From: Acetobacter pomorum
GTDB taxonomy: Bacteria > Pseudomonadota > Alphaproteobacteria > Acetobacterales > Acetobacteraceae
Direction: 5' to 3'
NCBI RefSeq assembly: GCF_002738225.1
Contig: NZ_PEBQ01000003.1
Coordinates: 62,001-126,000 of the forward strand
DNA: 64,000 nucleotides
Positions 44,987 to 54,400 of this stretch are shown one piece after another. Positions within the stretch are counted from its first letter, which is position 1, and each line of letters opens with the position of its first letter. The notes beneath the pieces are model-generated. The model did no database searches, was not told the origin of the DNA, and saw only the letters and a list, made by a program, of their open reading frames with translations. The position numbers and the translations under genes were made by a program.

Positions 44987-45531
44987 GACATACTCTAAAA
45001 CTTTCCTTCCGCTCTGCTCTGCTGGGCGTTATGGGGGCTGCGGCACTTGTGGCTGGCACAGCGGCACAGGCGCAAACAGTTTCCACCGGTGGCAACGGTG
45101 CCCCCAATTTAACGCCAGAGCAGGTAGCAACCTTGCAGCATGATATGGATACCGCGCTGCATTACCATCTGGCCCCCGATGTGCTGCCACGCCTGACCAC
45201 AACCCTGAAGGAAATTCAGGCCGCTGGTATTCAGCCGCCCTCACGCTTCGGGATGTCTCTGAACCAGCAGATTGCTCTTGTGCAGCAGGTGCCGGGTTTA
45301 GAACCGATTTTGCAAAAGAACGGTTTTTCATCACATGATTTTGTTATGAGCCTGACCTGCGTGGGCCTGACGGGCAGCTTGATGAACGTGCCCCCCAACC
45401 CCAGCAACACCAAGATGCCACAGCCTGAACCCGCCAATGTGGCCATTCTCAAATCCAACCCGCAGGATTTGCAAAATCTGGTTACGGTTCTACGGTCTGC
45501 CCATCAGGCCGGTGGTGCGCTTTCGCACTAA
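44983..45531 (+). CDS. Secreted hypothetical protein coupled to the M29 aminopeptidase
   Basis: This exported protein of 182 residues begins MRHTLKLSFRSALLGVMGAAALVAG with cleavage after AQAQ. It is helical and polar, with one Cys (LTCVGL). PNLTPEQVATLQHDMDTALHYHL and SFNQQ-like SLNQQIALVQQVPGLEPIL suggest a helical bundle. Its start overlaps the aminopeptidase stop by four bases. A family is not recognised. A bidirectional terminator follows. Confidence 0.6.
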   Translation: MRHTLKLSFRSALLGVMGAAALVAGTAAQAQTVSTGGNGAPNLTPEQVATLQHDMDTALHYHLAPDVLPRLTTTLKEIQAAGIQPPSRFGMSLNQQIALVQQVPGLEPILQKNGFSSHDFVMSLTCVGLTGSLMNVPPNPSNTKMPQPEPANVAILKSNPQDLQNLVTVLRSAHQAGGALSH

Positions 45532-45560
45532 TTTCAACGCATACATATTGGTGTGTAAGA

Positions 45561-45590
45561 AAATGGCAGGTTTTTCCTGCCATTTTTTGT
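45561..45590. terminator. Bidirectional terminator between convergent genes
   Basis: AAATGGCAGG and CCTGCCATTT form a perfect ten-pair stem around TTTTT, with T runs after it and an A run before it. Confidence 0.9.
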
Positions 45591-45600
45591 TTGTGGCTGT

Positions 45601-46614
45601 TCAGTTTTTCTTCTGGTGCGGTTTGGCATGGCATGTTTCTGCTTTGGGCAAATCCAGCGTATGCAATGTGCCCTTCATGCGGAAATCGCCAAAATCCAGT
45701 GTCAGATTATCAGAAACACCATTGGCAAAATAGCGCATGCCCATTTCATATTCCGGCATCATGTTTGGTGGCGTGCGTGCAAAAAAGGCCACATGCACGT
45801 GGCCAGATTGCAGGGCGTTCAGGGCAGAAAAATCTGTGGGCGGCGTTGTCTTGCCCCAACCCAAAAGCGTTATGTAGGTATCTGTTGCACCATCTGGTGA
45901 TGTGCCATCAAAAATAGGGGCCGAAATCTCGGTTTTTCCGCTTCGGGCGGCATCCAGAATGGAAACTGTATGCTGGATGGGGAACAACGTGCCTGCCGGA
46001 AGTGTCAGTGTTTTAGCCAAGGGTTTTTCATAGTGCGCTGTGCCAGATCCATCGGGGTGCAATGTGGCCTCACCACGCAGGTTTTGCAGTAGCTTGCCGT
46101 TGGATGTTTCCATGGTGCGAAAAATCAGGCTATGCCCATCCGCACTTTCAAAGGTGGAATAATCAGAAATCATGTGTTCCACGCCGTTTTGGCGTGTCAC
46201 ACTTTGAATATCCAGCCGTTGCTGGGTGGACCATCCGCTGCACCCGTGTCGCACGCTGTAAAGCATGGTGCCTGTGGCAGAGAGCGTTTTGCCACCAGAT
46301 GTTTCTGTCAGCGTCAGGTCATACACAGCCCGTTGCGAGGCAATCTGGTTAATATCTGCTGCAGAAAAAGATGGTCCAGTGGTGGGTGTAACATTGGGGT
46401 GGGGCGCCACGGGAGCTGTGCTTTGTGCCCCTGTGCCAGAAGGCACCACAGCACCGGCTGTTTGTGCATGTGCCAAGTGTAACGGAACGCTCACAACACC
46501 ACCCAACATTACAAACGCAACAGCCCTGCCTGCCGCATAGGCTTTATACGCCCGCGTGGCGCAAAAATTTCGGGCAAGGGGTGGGATCAGTGGCAGGCGG
46601 CGTAAACGTCTCAT
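45601..46614 (-). CDS. Cell envelope integrity protein, EipB family
   Basis: This exported protein of 337 residues belongs to the EipB (DUF1849) family of alphaproteobacteria. A Pro/Ser/Thr-rich linker follows the signal peptide (cleavage after AHAQ). The family signature ASQRAVYDLTLTET opens the domain. It has one Cys in the domain (HGCSGW) and another near the end (AETC), matching the disulfide pair known in EipB. In Brucella, EipB is a periplasmic beta-spiral protein needed for envelope integrity. I chose the ATG at 46614 because the aspS terminator lies in the longer reading frame upstream. Confidence 0.85.
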   Translation of the reverse strand: MRRLRRLPLIPPLARNFCATRAYKAYAAGRAVAFVMLGGVVSVPLHLAHAQTAGAVVPSGTGAQSTAPVAPHPNVTPTTGPSFSAADINQIASQRAVYDLTLTETSGGKTLSATGTMLYSVRHGCSGWSTQQRLDIQSVTRQNGVEHMISDYSTFESADGHSLIFRTMETSNGKLLQNLRGEATLHPDGSGTAHYEKPLAKTLTLPAGTLFPIQHTVSILDAARSGKTEISAPIFDGTSPDGATDTYITLLGWGKTTPPTDFSALNALQSGHVHVAFFARTPPNMMPEYEMGMRYFANGVSDNLTLDFGDFRMKGTLHTLDLPKAETCHAKPHQKKN

Positions 46615-46663
46615 ACATGGCACAAAAAAACATCCGGCGCGGTCTTGCAACCACCCGGATGCC

Positions 46664-46688
46664 AAAAGGGCCGGGGTGTGGCCCTTTT
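46664..46688 (-). terminator. Intrinsic terminator after aspS
   Basis: AAAAGGGCC and GGCCCTTTT pair around a seven-base loop, and the minus strand continues with a short T run. It lies 23 bp past the aspS stop. Confidence 0.75.
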
Positions 46689-46710
46689 ACATGCATATGT
46701 GAAAGCCCGA

Positions 46711-48498
46711 TTAGTCTTTTTTGACAGCGGGCTTCAGGTTCAGCGCGAGGGAGAGTTCCTTCAGGCGTTCTGGCGGCACAGGGGCCGGGGCGCCCATCAT
46801 CAGGTCTTCACCCTGCTGGTTGAGCGGGAACAGAATCACTTCACGGATGTTCGGCTCATCAGCCAGCAGCATCACAATACGGTCCACACCCGGGGCAGAA
46901 CCACCATGCGGCGGCGCACCGTAGCGGAAGGCGTTGAGCATACCGCCAAAGCGGGCTTCTACTTCGCTTTCCGGGTAACCGGCAATTTCAAAGGCGCGGA
47001 TCATCACATCCGGCAGATGGTTACGGATAGCGCCGGAGGAAAGTTCGATGCCGTTACACACAATGTCATACTGGTAAGCCAGAATATCCAGCGGATCCTT
47101 GGTGTTCAGCGCTTCCAGCCCACCCTGCGGCATGGAGAACGGGTTATGAGAGAAGTCAATCAGTCCCGTTTCTTCATTCAGCTCGTACATCGGGAAGTCC
47201 GTGATCCAGCAGAAACGGAAGGCATCCTTTTCAATCAGATCCAGCTCTTCAGCAATGCGGGTGCGCACAAGGCCAGAGAACTTGGCCACATCATGCCCCT
47301 TGCCAGCGGCAAAGAACACGGCATCACCCGGCTTCAGCCCCAGCTTGGTGCGAATGGCTTCTACACGGTCGGCTTCAAGGTTCTTGGCAATCGGGCCCTG
47401 GCCACCTTCTTCCGCAAAGGTGATGTAACCCAGACCACCAGCTCCGTTTTCACGCGCCCAGGCGTTCAGCTTGTCATAGAAGGAGCGGGGGCGGCCACCA
47501 GCGCCGGGGGCCGGAATGGCGCGCACTTCACCACCATCGGCAGCAATGCGGGCAAACAGGCCAAAGCCGGAACCGGCAAAATCTTCCGTTACATCTGTAA
47601 TCAGCAGCGGGTTGCGCAGGTCTGGCTTATCAGACCCATACACCTTCATGGCGCGAGCGTAGGGAATACGCTCAAACGGTGCGGTGCTTACGGCGCGGCC
47701 CTTACCGAATTCCGTAAACAGGCCAGACATCACTTCTTCCAGAACGGCAAAGATTTCGTCCTGCGTGGCAAAGGCCATTTCAAAGTCGAGCTGGTAGAAC
47801 TCACCGGGGGAGCGGTCCGCGCGGGAGGCTTCATCACGGAAGCACGGAGCAATCTGGAAGTAGCGGTCAAATCCGGCCACCATGGCAAGCTGCTTGAACT
47901 GCTGCGGAGCCTGCGGCAGGGCGTAAAACTTGCCGGCATGGGTGCGGGAAGGCACCAGAAAGTCACGTGCGCCTTCGGGGGAGGATGCTGTCAGGATAGG
48001 GGTCTGGAACTCGGTAAAGCCCAGATCCGTCATGCGGCGGCGCATGCTGGCAATAATGGCGGAACGCAGGCGGATGTTGGCGTGCACCTGCTCACGCCGT
48101 AGATCAATATAGCGGTAACGCAGGCGCAGCTCGTCAGAATAATGCTCCTGCCCGGCAACCTGTAGCGGCAGCACAGCGGCGGAGGACTGAACAACCAGCT
48201 CACGCGCGCGCAGTTCAATATCACCGGTGGCAAGGTCTGGGTTGCGGGTGGTTTCATCACGCAGCACCACCTCACCAGTTACGGTTATCACGCTTTCCAC
48301 GCGCAGGTGCTCGGCAGTTTCCATAACGGGGGAACCGGCGGGAATCACAATCTGTGTCAGGCCCGTTTCATCGCGCAGGTCAATAAACAGCAGCCCGCCG
48401 TGGTCCCGCTTGCTATGCACCCAGCCTGACAGGCGCGCGGTGGTGCCGGCATCGCTGGCGCGAAGGGCCGAACAGCTGTGGGAACGGTAAGGATGCAT
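46711..48498 (-). CDS. aspS: Aspartate-tRNA(Asp/Asn) ligase
   Basis: AspRS charges tRNA with aspartate. The 595 residues show an N-terminal OB-fold anticodon-binding domain ([20 protein letters not shown]), class II motif 2 ([19 protein letters not shown]) and motif 3 ([14 protein letters not shown]), plus the bacterial insertion domain. His33, at the place of Pseudomonas AspRS His31, suggests a non-discriminating enzyme that also makes Asp-tRNA(Asn) for GatCAB; this is an inference from one residue. It is a single gene with its own terminator. Confidence 0.95.
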   Translation of the reverse strand: MHPYRSHSCSALRASDAGTTARLSGWVHSKRDHGGLLFIDLRDETGLTQIVIPAGSPVMETAEHLRVESVITVTGEVVLRDETTRNPDLATGDIELRARELVVQSSAAVLPLQVAGQEHYSDELRLRYRYIDLRREQVHANIRLRSAIIASMRRRMTDLGFTEFQTPILTASSPEGARDFLVPSRTHAGKFYALPQAPQQFKQLAMVAGFDRYFQIAPCFRDEASRADRSPGEFYQLDFEMAFATQDEIFAVLEEVMSGLFTEFGKGRAVSTAPFERIPYARAMKVYGSDKPDLRNPLLITDVTEDFAGSGFGLFARIAADGGEVRAIPAPGAGGRPRSFYDKLNAWARENGAGGLGYITFAEEGGQGPIAKNLEADRVEAIRTKLGLKPGDAVFFAAGKGHDVAKFSGLVRTRIAEELDLIEKDAFRFCWITDFPMYELNEETGLIDFSHNPFSMPQGGLEALNTKDPLDILAYQYDIVCNGIELSSGAIRNHLPDVMIRAFEIAGYPESEVEARFGGMLNAFRYGAPPHGGSAPGVDRIVMLLADEPNIREVILFPLNQQGEDLMMGAPAPVPPERLKELSLALNLKPAVKKD

Positions 48499-48620
48499 GG
48501 TCTTGTCCTGAAATCTGGCCCGGCGTTGCAGCAGGGGCGGTTTTTGGCAATGATTCCGTTGTGCCCGGAGGAAGCAGGGGAGCAGCGCTTATGTCAAGGC
48601 CACACTGTATATCTTGCGTC

Positions 48621-49688
48621 TTATAGGTTGCCTTGCCCGCGCACGCAGCTACGCAAATCTGCGGCCAATGTGGCAATGGCTTCAGGTTTGGCATCCCATG
48701 CAAACATAAAGCGGCAGATACCTCCAAAAAACGTGTAAAAGCGCCAGCCACGGGCGCGCAATTCATTCATCACAGGTTCGGGCATCAGCAAAAACACGGC
48801 GTTGGATTGCACGGGCCATGCCAGTTTAACAGTGGGAATATCCTCCACCGCCTGTGCAAACTGGTGTGCGCTGGCATTGGCATGGCGGGCGTTTTCCAGC
48901 CATGCGCCGCTGTGGATCATGGCCAACCACGGGGCAGACAGAAAGCGCATTTTAGAGGCAATTTGCCCGCCTTGCTTGGCGCGCTCGGCAAAGCCCTGGG
49001 CCATGCTGCGTTTAAAAAACACCACGGCTTCCCCCATGGCCATGCCGTTTTTGGTGCCGCCAAAACTCAGGGCATCCACGCCAGATTGCCATGTTATGGC
49101 CGCGGGTGTGCAGCCCAGTGTTGCAATGGCGTTGGCAAAGCGTGCGCCATCCATATGCAGCTTCAGGCCATGATCATGGCAGGCATTGGCAATGGCCCGA
49201 ATCTCATCCACGGAATACACAAGCCCGTTTTCCGTAGGCTGTGTAATGGTTACCACAGCGGGGGTGGAGGCTTGCGGGCTGCTGGCGCGGCGGGCGGCCA
49301 GTTTTATGGCTTCTGGTGTCAGCTTGCCATCTGGGGTGGGGGGCGTAATCAGCTTGGCACCCCCGGTAAAAAACTCTGGCGCCCCGCGCTCGGATGTTTC
49401 GGCATGCGCGACTTCCGAGGCAATAATGCTGCAATAGGGCGGGCATAATGTTGCCAGCGCCAGTGCATTGGCTGCGGTGCCTGTCAGCACAAAAAAGACT
49501 GCGGCTTCAGGCGCTTCAAACACATCTGCCACAGCCTTGGCGGCAAGGCGTGTCCAGGCATCATCCCCATATGCGGGGGTGGATCCTTTGGCGGCACGGT
49601 TTATGGCTTCCAGTGCTTGTGGGCATAGGCCAGCATAATTGTCACTGCCAAACTGTTGTGGGGGCGTGGCGGCTTGGGGCAGGGACAT
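48621..49688 (-). CDS. ltaE: Low-specificity L-threonine aldolase
   Basis: This PLP-dependent aldolase has 355 residues and splits threonine to glycine and acetaldehyde. FGSDNYAGLCPQALEAIN starts the fold, ASEVAHAETSERGAPEFFTG binds PLP, and GGTKNGMAMGEAVVFF carries the Schiff-base Lys. HMDGARFANA is also typical. I chose the ATG at 49688 because the longer frame from 49793 adds 35 non-family residues. It is divergent from rplY. Confidence 0.9.
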   Translation of the reverse strand: MSLPQAATPPQQFGSDNYAGLCPQALEAINRAAKGSTPAYGDDAWTRLAAKAVADVFEAPEAAVFFVLTGTAANALALATLCPPYCSIIASEVAHAETSERGAPEFFTGGAKLITPPTPDGKLTPEAIKLAARRASSPQASTPAVVTITQPTENGLVYSVDEIRAIANACHDHGLKLHMDGARFANAIATLGCTPAAITWQSGVDALSFGGTKNGMAMGEAVVFFKRSMAQGFAERAKQGGQIASKMRFLSAPWLAMIHSGAWLENARHANASAHQFAQAVEDIPTVKLAWPVQSNAVFLLMPEPVMNELRARGWRFYTFFGGICRFMFAWDAKPEAIATLAADLRSCVRGQGNL

Positions 49689-49846
49689 AGCAGGTTTCTC
49701 CAGCGTGGCGATGGGGCAACAGGTGCCAAAGCCTGTTCTATAGCACAAGCCATGCCTTGCTCCTGCACAGCTTTTGCTGTAAGGCGCAGCCACTGCGTGG
49801 GCACCCCTGGAGGCCCGCGTGATTGGTTTTTTATGGAGAAGTCAAC

Positions 49847-50467
49847 GTGTCCAAGATTACATCTATTGAAGTTTCGGCGCGCGCGAAGGCTGGTAAGGGG
49901 GCAGCGCGGGCAACGAGACGTGCAGGCCTTGTGCCCGGCGTTATCTACGGCGGCAAGCAGGAACCCACCCTTATTGCGATTGACCCGCGCATCATCATCA
50001 AAGGGATCCAGACCTCCGGCTGGCGCTCCCGCGTGTATGAAATCAAGGTTGGTGGCAAAGCAGAACGCGCGCTGGTGCGTGATGTGCAGCTGCACCCGGT
50101 GAAGGATTCCCCCGTTCACGTTGACTTCATGCGTCTGGCTCCCGGCTCTCGCGTGCATGTTGAAGTGTCTGTGCACTTTGAAAACGAAGAAGCCTGCCCC
50201 GGCATCAAGCGCGGCGGTGTGCTGAACGTTGTGCGCCACACCATTGAAGTGGACGTGCCGGCAGACAACATTCCGGAATTCTTTACGGTTGACCTGTCCA
50301 AGCTGGACATCAACGACAACGTGCGTTGGGAAGACGTAAAGGGCACCGAAGGCACAACCCCGCTGACCCACGAAGAAAACTTTGTGGTGGCTTCCATTGC
50401 CGCACCAAGTGTGGACACCACAGAAGCTGCTGAAGAAGAAGCCACGACAGAAGAAGCCGCTTCCTGA
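49847..50467 (+). CDS. rplY: 50S ribosomal protein L25/general stress protein Ctc
   Basis: L25 binds 5S rRNA. At 206 residues it is the long (CTC/TL5) form: the N-terminal L25 domain ([26 protein letters not shown]) is followed by the C-terminal beta domain ([19 protein letters not shown]) and an acidic Glu/Ala tail. The GTG at 49847 follows TGGAGAAG and gives VSKITSIEV, the usual N-terminus. It leads the rplY-pth-ychF cluster found in many alphaproteobacteria. Confidence 0.95.
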   Translation: MSKITSIEVSARAKAGKGAARATRRAGLVPGVIYGGKQEPTLIAIDPRIIIKGIQTSGWRSRVYEIKVGGKAERALVRDVQLHPVKDSPVHVDFMRLAPGSRVHVEVSVHFENEEACPGIKRGGVLNVVRHTIEVDVPADNIPEFFTVDLSKLDINDNVRWEDVKGTEGTTPLTHEENFVVASIAAPSVDTTEAAEEEATTEEAAS

Positions 50468-50567
50468 TCGCGAAGCCGGTTTATTCGGAGTGTCTGTTAG
50501 GTGTGGGGGGTGCGTGCAGATGCGCGTGCCCCCCATGCTGTTCATAACGTTGTAGGTGGAATCAGCA

Positions 50568-51149
50568 ATGCTGCTCTGGGTTGGGTTGGGTAATCCCGAA
50601 TCCTCCATGCGTCGGCACCGGCACAATGTTGGCTTTATGGCGGTGGAAGCCATAGCCCGTAAGTACGGGTTTACGCCATGGCGCAACCGCTTTAAGGGCG
50701 AGGTTGCCGAGGGCCGCATAGGCGGGCAGAAGGTTTTGCTGCTGCTGCCCATGACCTATATGAACAAATCGGGTGAGAGTGTGCAGGAAGCTGCCGCCTT
50801 TTACAAAATTGCACCCGAAAATATTACCGTTTTTCATGATGAGCTGGATCTGGCACCGGGCCGCCTGCGCATAAAGCGTGGGGGAGGGGCCGCGGGGCAT
50901 AATGGTTTGCGCTCTACAGATAAAATGTTGGGCACGCCGGAATACTGGCGTGTGCGCATAGGCATTGGCCACCCCGGCGCCAAGGAACGGGTGCACGGCT
51001 GGGTGCTGGGCAATTTTACGGAAACAGACCGGCAGGAATGGCTGGAACGGCTGCTTGATCGCATGGCCGATGCCGCACCCCTGTTGGCAGATGGGCGGGC
51101 AGACCAGTTCATGACAAAGGTTGCACTGCCGGAAGGGAGCAAGGGCTGA
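50568..51149 (+). CDS. pth: Peptidyl-tRNA hydrolase
   Basis: Pth recycles peptidyl-tRNA. The 193 residues show GLGNPESSMRRHRHNVGF with catalytic His near residue 20, LLPMTYMNKSGESV, and FHDELDLAPGRLRIKRGGGAAGHNGLRS. The ATG at 50568 follows AGGTGGAA. The stop overlaps the ychF start (TGATG), so they are coupled. Confidence 0.96.
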   Translation: MLLWVGLGNPESSMRRHRHNVGFMAVEAIARKYGFTPWRNRFKGEVAEGRIGGQKVLLLLPMTYMNKSGESVQEAAAFYKIAPENITVFHDELDLAPGRLRIKRGGGAAGHNGLRSTDKMLGTPEYWRVRIGIGHPGAKERVHGWVLGNFTETDRQEWLERLLDRMADAAPLLADGRADQFMTKVALPEGSKG

Positions 51150-52243
51150 TGGGTTTTAACTGCGGTATTGTCGGGCTACCCAATGTGGGTAAATCCACGC
51201 TGTTTAACGCGCTTACGGCCACGGCCACGGCGCAGGCAGCCAATTATCCGTTCTGCACGATCGAGCCCAATACAGGCCGCGTGGCTGTGCCAGACCCCCG
51301 GCTGGACAAGCTGGTGGAAATTGGCAAATCGCAGCGCGAAGTGCCCACCAGCCTTGAGTTTGTAGATATTGCTGGCCTTGTGCGCGGGGCTTCCAAAGGG
51401 GAAGGGCTGGGCAACCAGTTTTTGGCCAACATCCGTGAAGTGGACGCCATTATCCATGTGCTGCGCTGCTTTGAAGATGATGACATCACCCACGTTGAAG
51501 GCGGCGTGGACCCGGTGCGTGATGCCGATATTATTGAAACGGAGCTGATGCTGGCGGATCTGGATTCGCTGGAAAAGCGTCTGCCCAATCTGGAAAAGCG
51601 CGCCCGCAACCGGGATGCCGAAGCCACAGCCCAGCTTGCTGTTATGGCGCCGCTGATGGAAGCGCTGCGAGAAGGCCGCCCAGCCCGCACCGCCATTCCG
51701 GCAGGGGAAGAAGAAGCCGTACGCCGCCTGCAACTGCTTACCACCAAGCCGGTGCTGTATGTGTGCAACGTGGATGAAGACTCCGCAGCAACCGGCAACA
51801 AGTTCTCAGAACAGGTGCAGGCCAAGGCCGCGGCAGAAGGTGCTGCTGCCGTTATTGTGTCTGCCGCGATTGAGGCCGAAGTCAGCCAGCTTGAAAATGA
51901 AGAACGGCGCGAATTTCTGGAAGGTCTGGGCCTCAATGATAGTGGGCTGGATAGGGTTATTGCCGCTGGCTACAAACTTTTGGGCCTGTGCACCTACTTT
52001 ACCGTAGGCCCCAAGGAGGCCCGCGCCTGGACAATTACCGCAGGCACCAAGGCCCCGCAGGCTGCCGCCGTTATTCACAATGATTTTGAGCGTGGCTTCA
52101 TTGCATGTGAAACTGTCGCATATGATGATTACGTTCAGTATGGTGGGGAAGCCGGCGCCAAGGAAGCAGGCCGCCTGCGTATTGAAGGGCGAGATTACGT
52201 GGTGCAGGATGGCGATGTGCTGCTGTTCCGCTTTAACGTCTAA
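51149..52243 (+). CDS. ychF: Redox-regulated ATPase YchF
   Basis: YchF (OLA1) is an Obg-family P-loop protein with 364 residues that prefers ATP. G1 GLPNVGKST begins at residue 7, then FVDIAGLVRGASKGEGLGN. The NxxE motif that favours ATP over GTP is NVDED in CNVDEDSAA. A TGS domain ends the protein (TAGTKAPQAAAVIHNDFERGFIACETV). It is a ribosome-associated factor linked to stress. A hairpin follows the gene. Confidence 0.96.
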   Translation: MGFNCGIVGLPNVGKSTLFNALTATATAQAANYPFCTIEPNTGRVAVPDPRLDKLVEIGKSQREVPTSLEFVDIAGLVRGASKGEGLGNQFLANIREVDAIIHVLRCFEDDDITHVEGGVDPVRDADIIETELMLADLDSLEKRLPNLEKRARNRDAEATAQLAVMAPLMEALREGRPARTAIPAGEEEAVRRLQLLTTKPVLYVCNVDEDSAATGNKFSEQVQAKAAAEGAAAVIVSAAIEAEVSQLENEERREFLEGLGLNDSGLDRVIAAGYKLLGLCTYFTVGPKEARAWTITAGTKAPQAAAVIHNDFERGFIACETVAYDDYVQYGGEAGAKEAGRLRIEGRDYVVQDGDVLLFRFNV

Positions 52244-52274
52244 CAGCCACGCACAACCACAAATGATAACTTGA

Positions 52275-52298
52275 TGGCCTGCCATCACCGGCAGGCCA
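52275..52298 (+). terminator. Possible terminator after ychF
   Basis: TGGCCTGCC and GGCAGGCCA form a nine-pair stem with a six-base loop, 31 bp after ychF. The following sequence is not T-rich, so termination is uncertain. Confidence 0.4.
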
Positions 52299-52327
52299 GA
52301 TAGAAAGATGGAGATAGGAACGCCGTT

Positions 52328-53653
52328 ATGAACGCGGAGGGTGAGAGTAAGCTGCAAGGGGTTACAACGGCTTCGGCCAATCTCGTGCAGAATGTTCCAG
52401 CGCAGGCACAGGGGCAGGGGCCAATGGCTGCCTTGGCCCATCGTGCACGGCTGGCGGCCCGCACACTGGCGCAAAGTTCTTCCGCTACGCGGGATAAAGC
52501 CCTGTGGGCTGCGGCTGCGGCATTACGGGAGGCTTCTCCAGCCATTCTGGAAGCCAACGCGCAGGATCTTGCCGCCTCCACCGCCAATGATGCGTTCCGT
52601 GATCGGCTTACCCTTACGCCCGAACGGGTGGAAGCCATGGCCCGTGGTCTGGAAGAAATTGCAGACCTGCCAGACCCCGTAGGCCGTGTGCTGGAGGAAT
52701 GGACACGCCCTAACGGCCTGCGCATCCGCCGCGTTGCCACCCCTGTGGGTGTTATCGGCATGATTTATGAAAGCCGGCCCAATGTGGGGGCAGATGCCGC
52801 CGGGCTGTGCATTAAATCCGGCAATGCCGTGTTGCTGCGTGGTGGGTCGGAAAGCCTGAACAGCGCACGCGCCATTCACGCCGCCATGCAGGCTGGGCTG
52901 CGTTCTGCCGGTTTGCCGGAAGATGCCGTGCTGATTGCCCCAGATGCCAACCGCGCCCATGTGGCGGAAATGCTCACGGCTTCTGGCCTGATTGATCTGA
53001 TTATCCCACGTGGTGGGCGTTCCTTGGTGGAACGTGTGCAGCGCGAGGCCCGCGTGCCTGTGCTGGCTCATGCTGAAGGGCTGTGCCACACTTATATTCA
53101 TTCCGCTGCAGATTTTGCCATGGCCCGCCGCATTGTGCTCAACGCCAAAATGCGGCGCACCGGCATTTGTGGCTCAACAGAAACCCTGTTGATAGATGCG
53201 GCTATTGCGCCAGCACTGTTGCCGCAGATTGTGGCAGATCTGGCAGAAAAAGGCTGTACCTTTAAGGCGGATGCCGAAGCCCGCGCCATTATGCCCGATC
53301 TGCCCGCCGCAACGGAAAAAGACTTTGCCACAGAATGGCTGGATGCGGTTTTGAACATTGCCGTGGTAGATGGTGTGGATGAAGCACTGGACCATATCGC
53401 GCAGTATGGATCTTCCCACACAGAAGCCATTGTGACAGCGGATGAAAACATGGCCATGCGGTTCATGAATGGTGTTTCCAGCGCTGTGGTGATGTGGAAT
53501 GCCTCCACCCAGTTCTGTGATGGGGGTGAGTTCGGCTTTGGTGCGGAAATTGGCATTGCCACTGGTCGCTTCCATGCCCGTGGCCCAGTGGGTGTGGAGC
53601 AGCTGACAACCTTCCGTTACGAAGTGATTGGCACCGGGCAGGTACGCTCCTGA
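52328..53653 (+). CDS. proA: Gamma-glutamyl phosphate reductase
   Basis: ProA reduces glutamyl-5-phosphate to the semialdehyde in proline biosynthesis. The 441 residues show RVATPVGVIGMIYESRPNVGADAA, LIIPRGGRSLV and the catalytic Cys in MRRTGICGSTETLL. An N-terminal extension of about 20 residues precedes the conserved start. proB is not in the window. nadD, rsfS and rlmH follow in close array, a gene order known from acetic acid bacteria and their relatives. Confidence 0.95.
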   Translation: MNAEGESKLQGVTTASANLVQNVPAQAQGQGPMAALAHRARLAARTLAQSSSATRDKALWAAAAALREASPAILEANAQDLAASTANDAFRDRLTLTPERVEAMARGLEEIADLPDPVGRVLEEWTRPNGLRIRRVATPVGVIGMIYESRPNVGADAAGLCIKSGNAVLLRGGSESLNSARAIHAAMQAGLRSAGLPEDAVLIAPDANRAHVAEMLTASGLIDLIIPRGGRSLVERVQREARVPVLAHAEGLCHTYIHSAADFAMARRIVLNAKMRRTGICGSTETLLIDAAIAPALLPQIVADLAEKGCTFKADAEARAIMPDLPAATEKDFATEWLDAVLNIAVVDGVDEALDHIAQYGSSHTEAIVTADENMAMRFMNGVSSAVVMWNASTQFCDGGEFGFGAEIGIATGRFHARGPVGVEQLTTFRYEVIGTGQVRS

Positions 53654-53663
53654 TTTTGCGGCC

Positions 53664-54383
53664 ATGCAGCCAACAGTACAGGGCGCATATGTGCCGGTAA
53701 ACCCCGCATTACATCCGGCCATAATGCCTTGTGCACGTGGCACTGTTATTCCCATATGGGGGGATAACAGATGCCTGCGTATTGGGCTGTTGGGGGGCTC
53801 TTTCAACCCTGGTCACAAAGGGCATCAGGCTATTGCGCGGCGTGCGTTGGCAGTGCTGGGGCTGGATCAGGTGTGGCTTATGGTTTCACCCGGCAACCCC
53901 CTTAAAGATGGACGGCCAGATATGGCACCCTTGTCCGCACGCTTGGCCACGGCCCGCCAACTGGCAGATGGGCGGCGCATTATTGCCACGGATATCGAAA
54001 GCCGAATCGGTACACGTTATACAGTGGATACAGTGCGGGTGCTGCAAACGCGCTTTCCGCGTGCACGGTTTGTGTGGCTGATGGGCGCTGATGGTCTGGC
54101 CACCTTGCCACGCTGGAAAAACTGGCGACAGCTTGTGCATAGCGTGCCACTGGCGGTTTTCCCTCGTCCGGGGCAAAATGCGCGGGCCTTGCATGGGCTT
54201 GCCGGGCGATATCTGGCCCGCTGGCGGGTGCCTGCATGGCGTGCGCGTGCCCTTGCGGAACTTTCTCCCCCAGTCTGGGCTTTTCTTCCTGGGGCACAAA
54301 ACAGTATATCTGCAACAGCTATTCGTCAGCAGGGCGGATTCACCGTCGCAGCCGGCCAACCCCATACCCCCGATACGCTTTAA
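53664..54383 (+). CDS. nadD: Nicotinate-nucleotide adenylyltransferase
   Basis: NadD makes nicotinic acid dinucleotide in NAD biosynthesis. The nucleotidyltransferase motif GLLGGSFNPGHKGHQ (GxFxPxHxGH type) and the C-terminal ISATAIRQQ (ISSTxIR type) are both present. The true start is unclear: ATG codons at 53664 and 53724 are possible and neither has a strong ribosome site. The longer form would add residues before the usual N-terminus near IRIGLLGG. It begins just after proA, suggesting coupling. Confidence 0.88.
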   Translation: MQPTVQGAYVPVNPALHPAIMPCARGTVIPIWGDNRCLRIGLLGGSFNPGHKGHQAIARRALAVLGLDQVWLMVSPGNPLKDGRPDMAPLSARLATARQLADGRRIIATDIESRIGTRYTVDTVRVLQTRFPRARFVWLMGADGLATLPRWKNWRQLVHSVPLAVFPRPGQNARALHGLAGRYLARWRVPAWRARALAELSPPVWAFLPGAQNSISATAIRQQGGFTVAAGQPHTPDTL

Positions 54384-54400
54384 AGATCAGGAGAACGGTT

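Noticed and set aside
46645..48102. Plus-strand frame of 485 codons over aspS
   Set aside because: It is the antisense shadow of aspS, with no ribosome site and no known domain.
49601..50752. Minus-strand frame of 383 codons over rplY and the pth start
   Set aside because: It is opposite two conserved genes and has no coherent composition.
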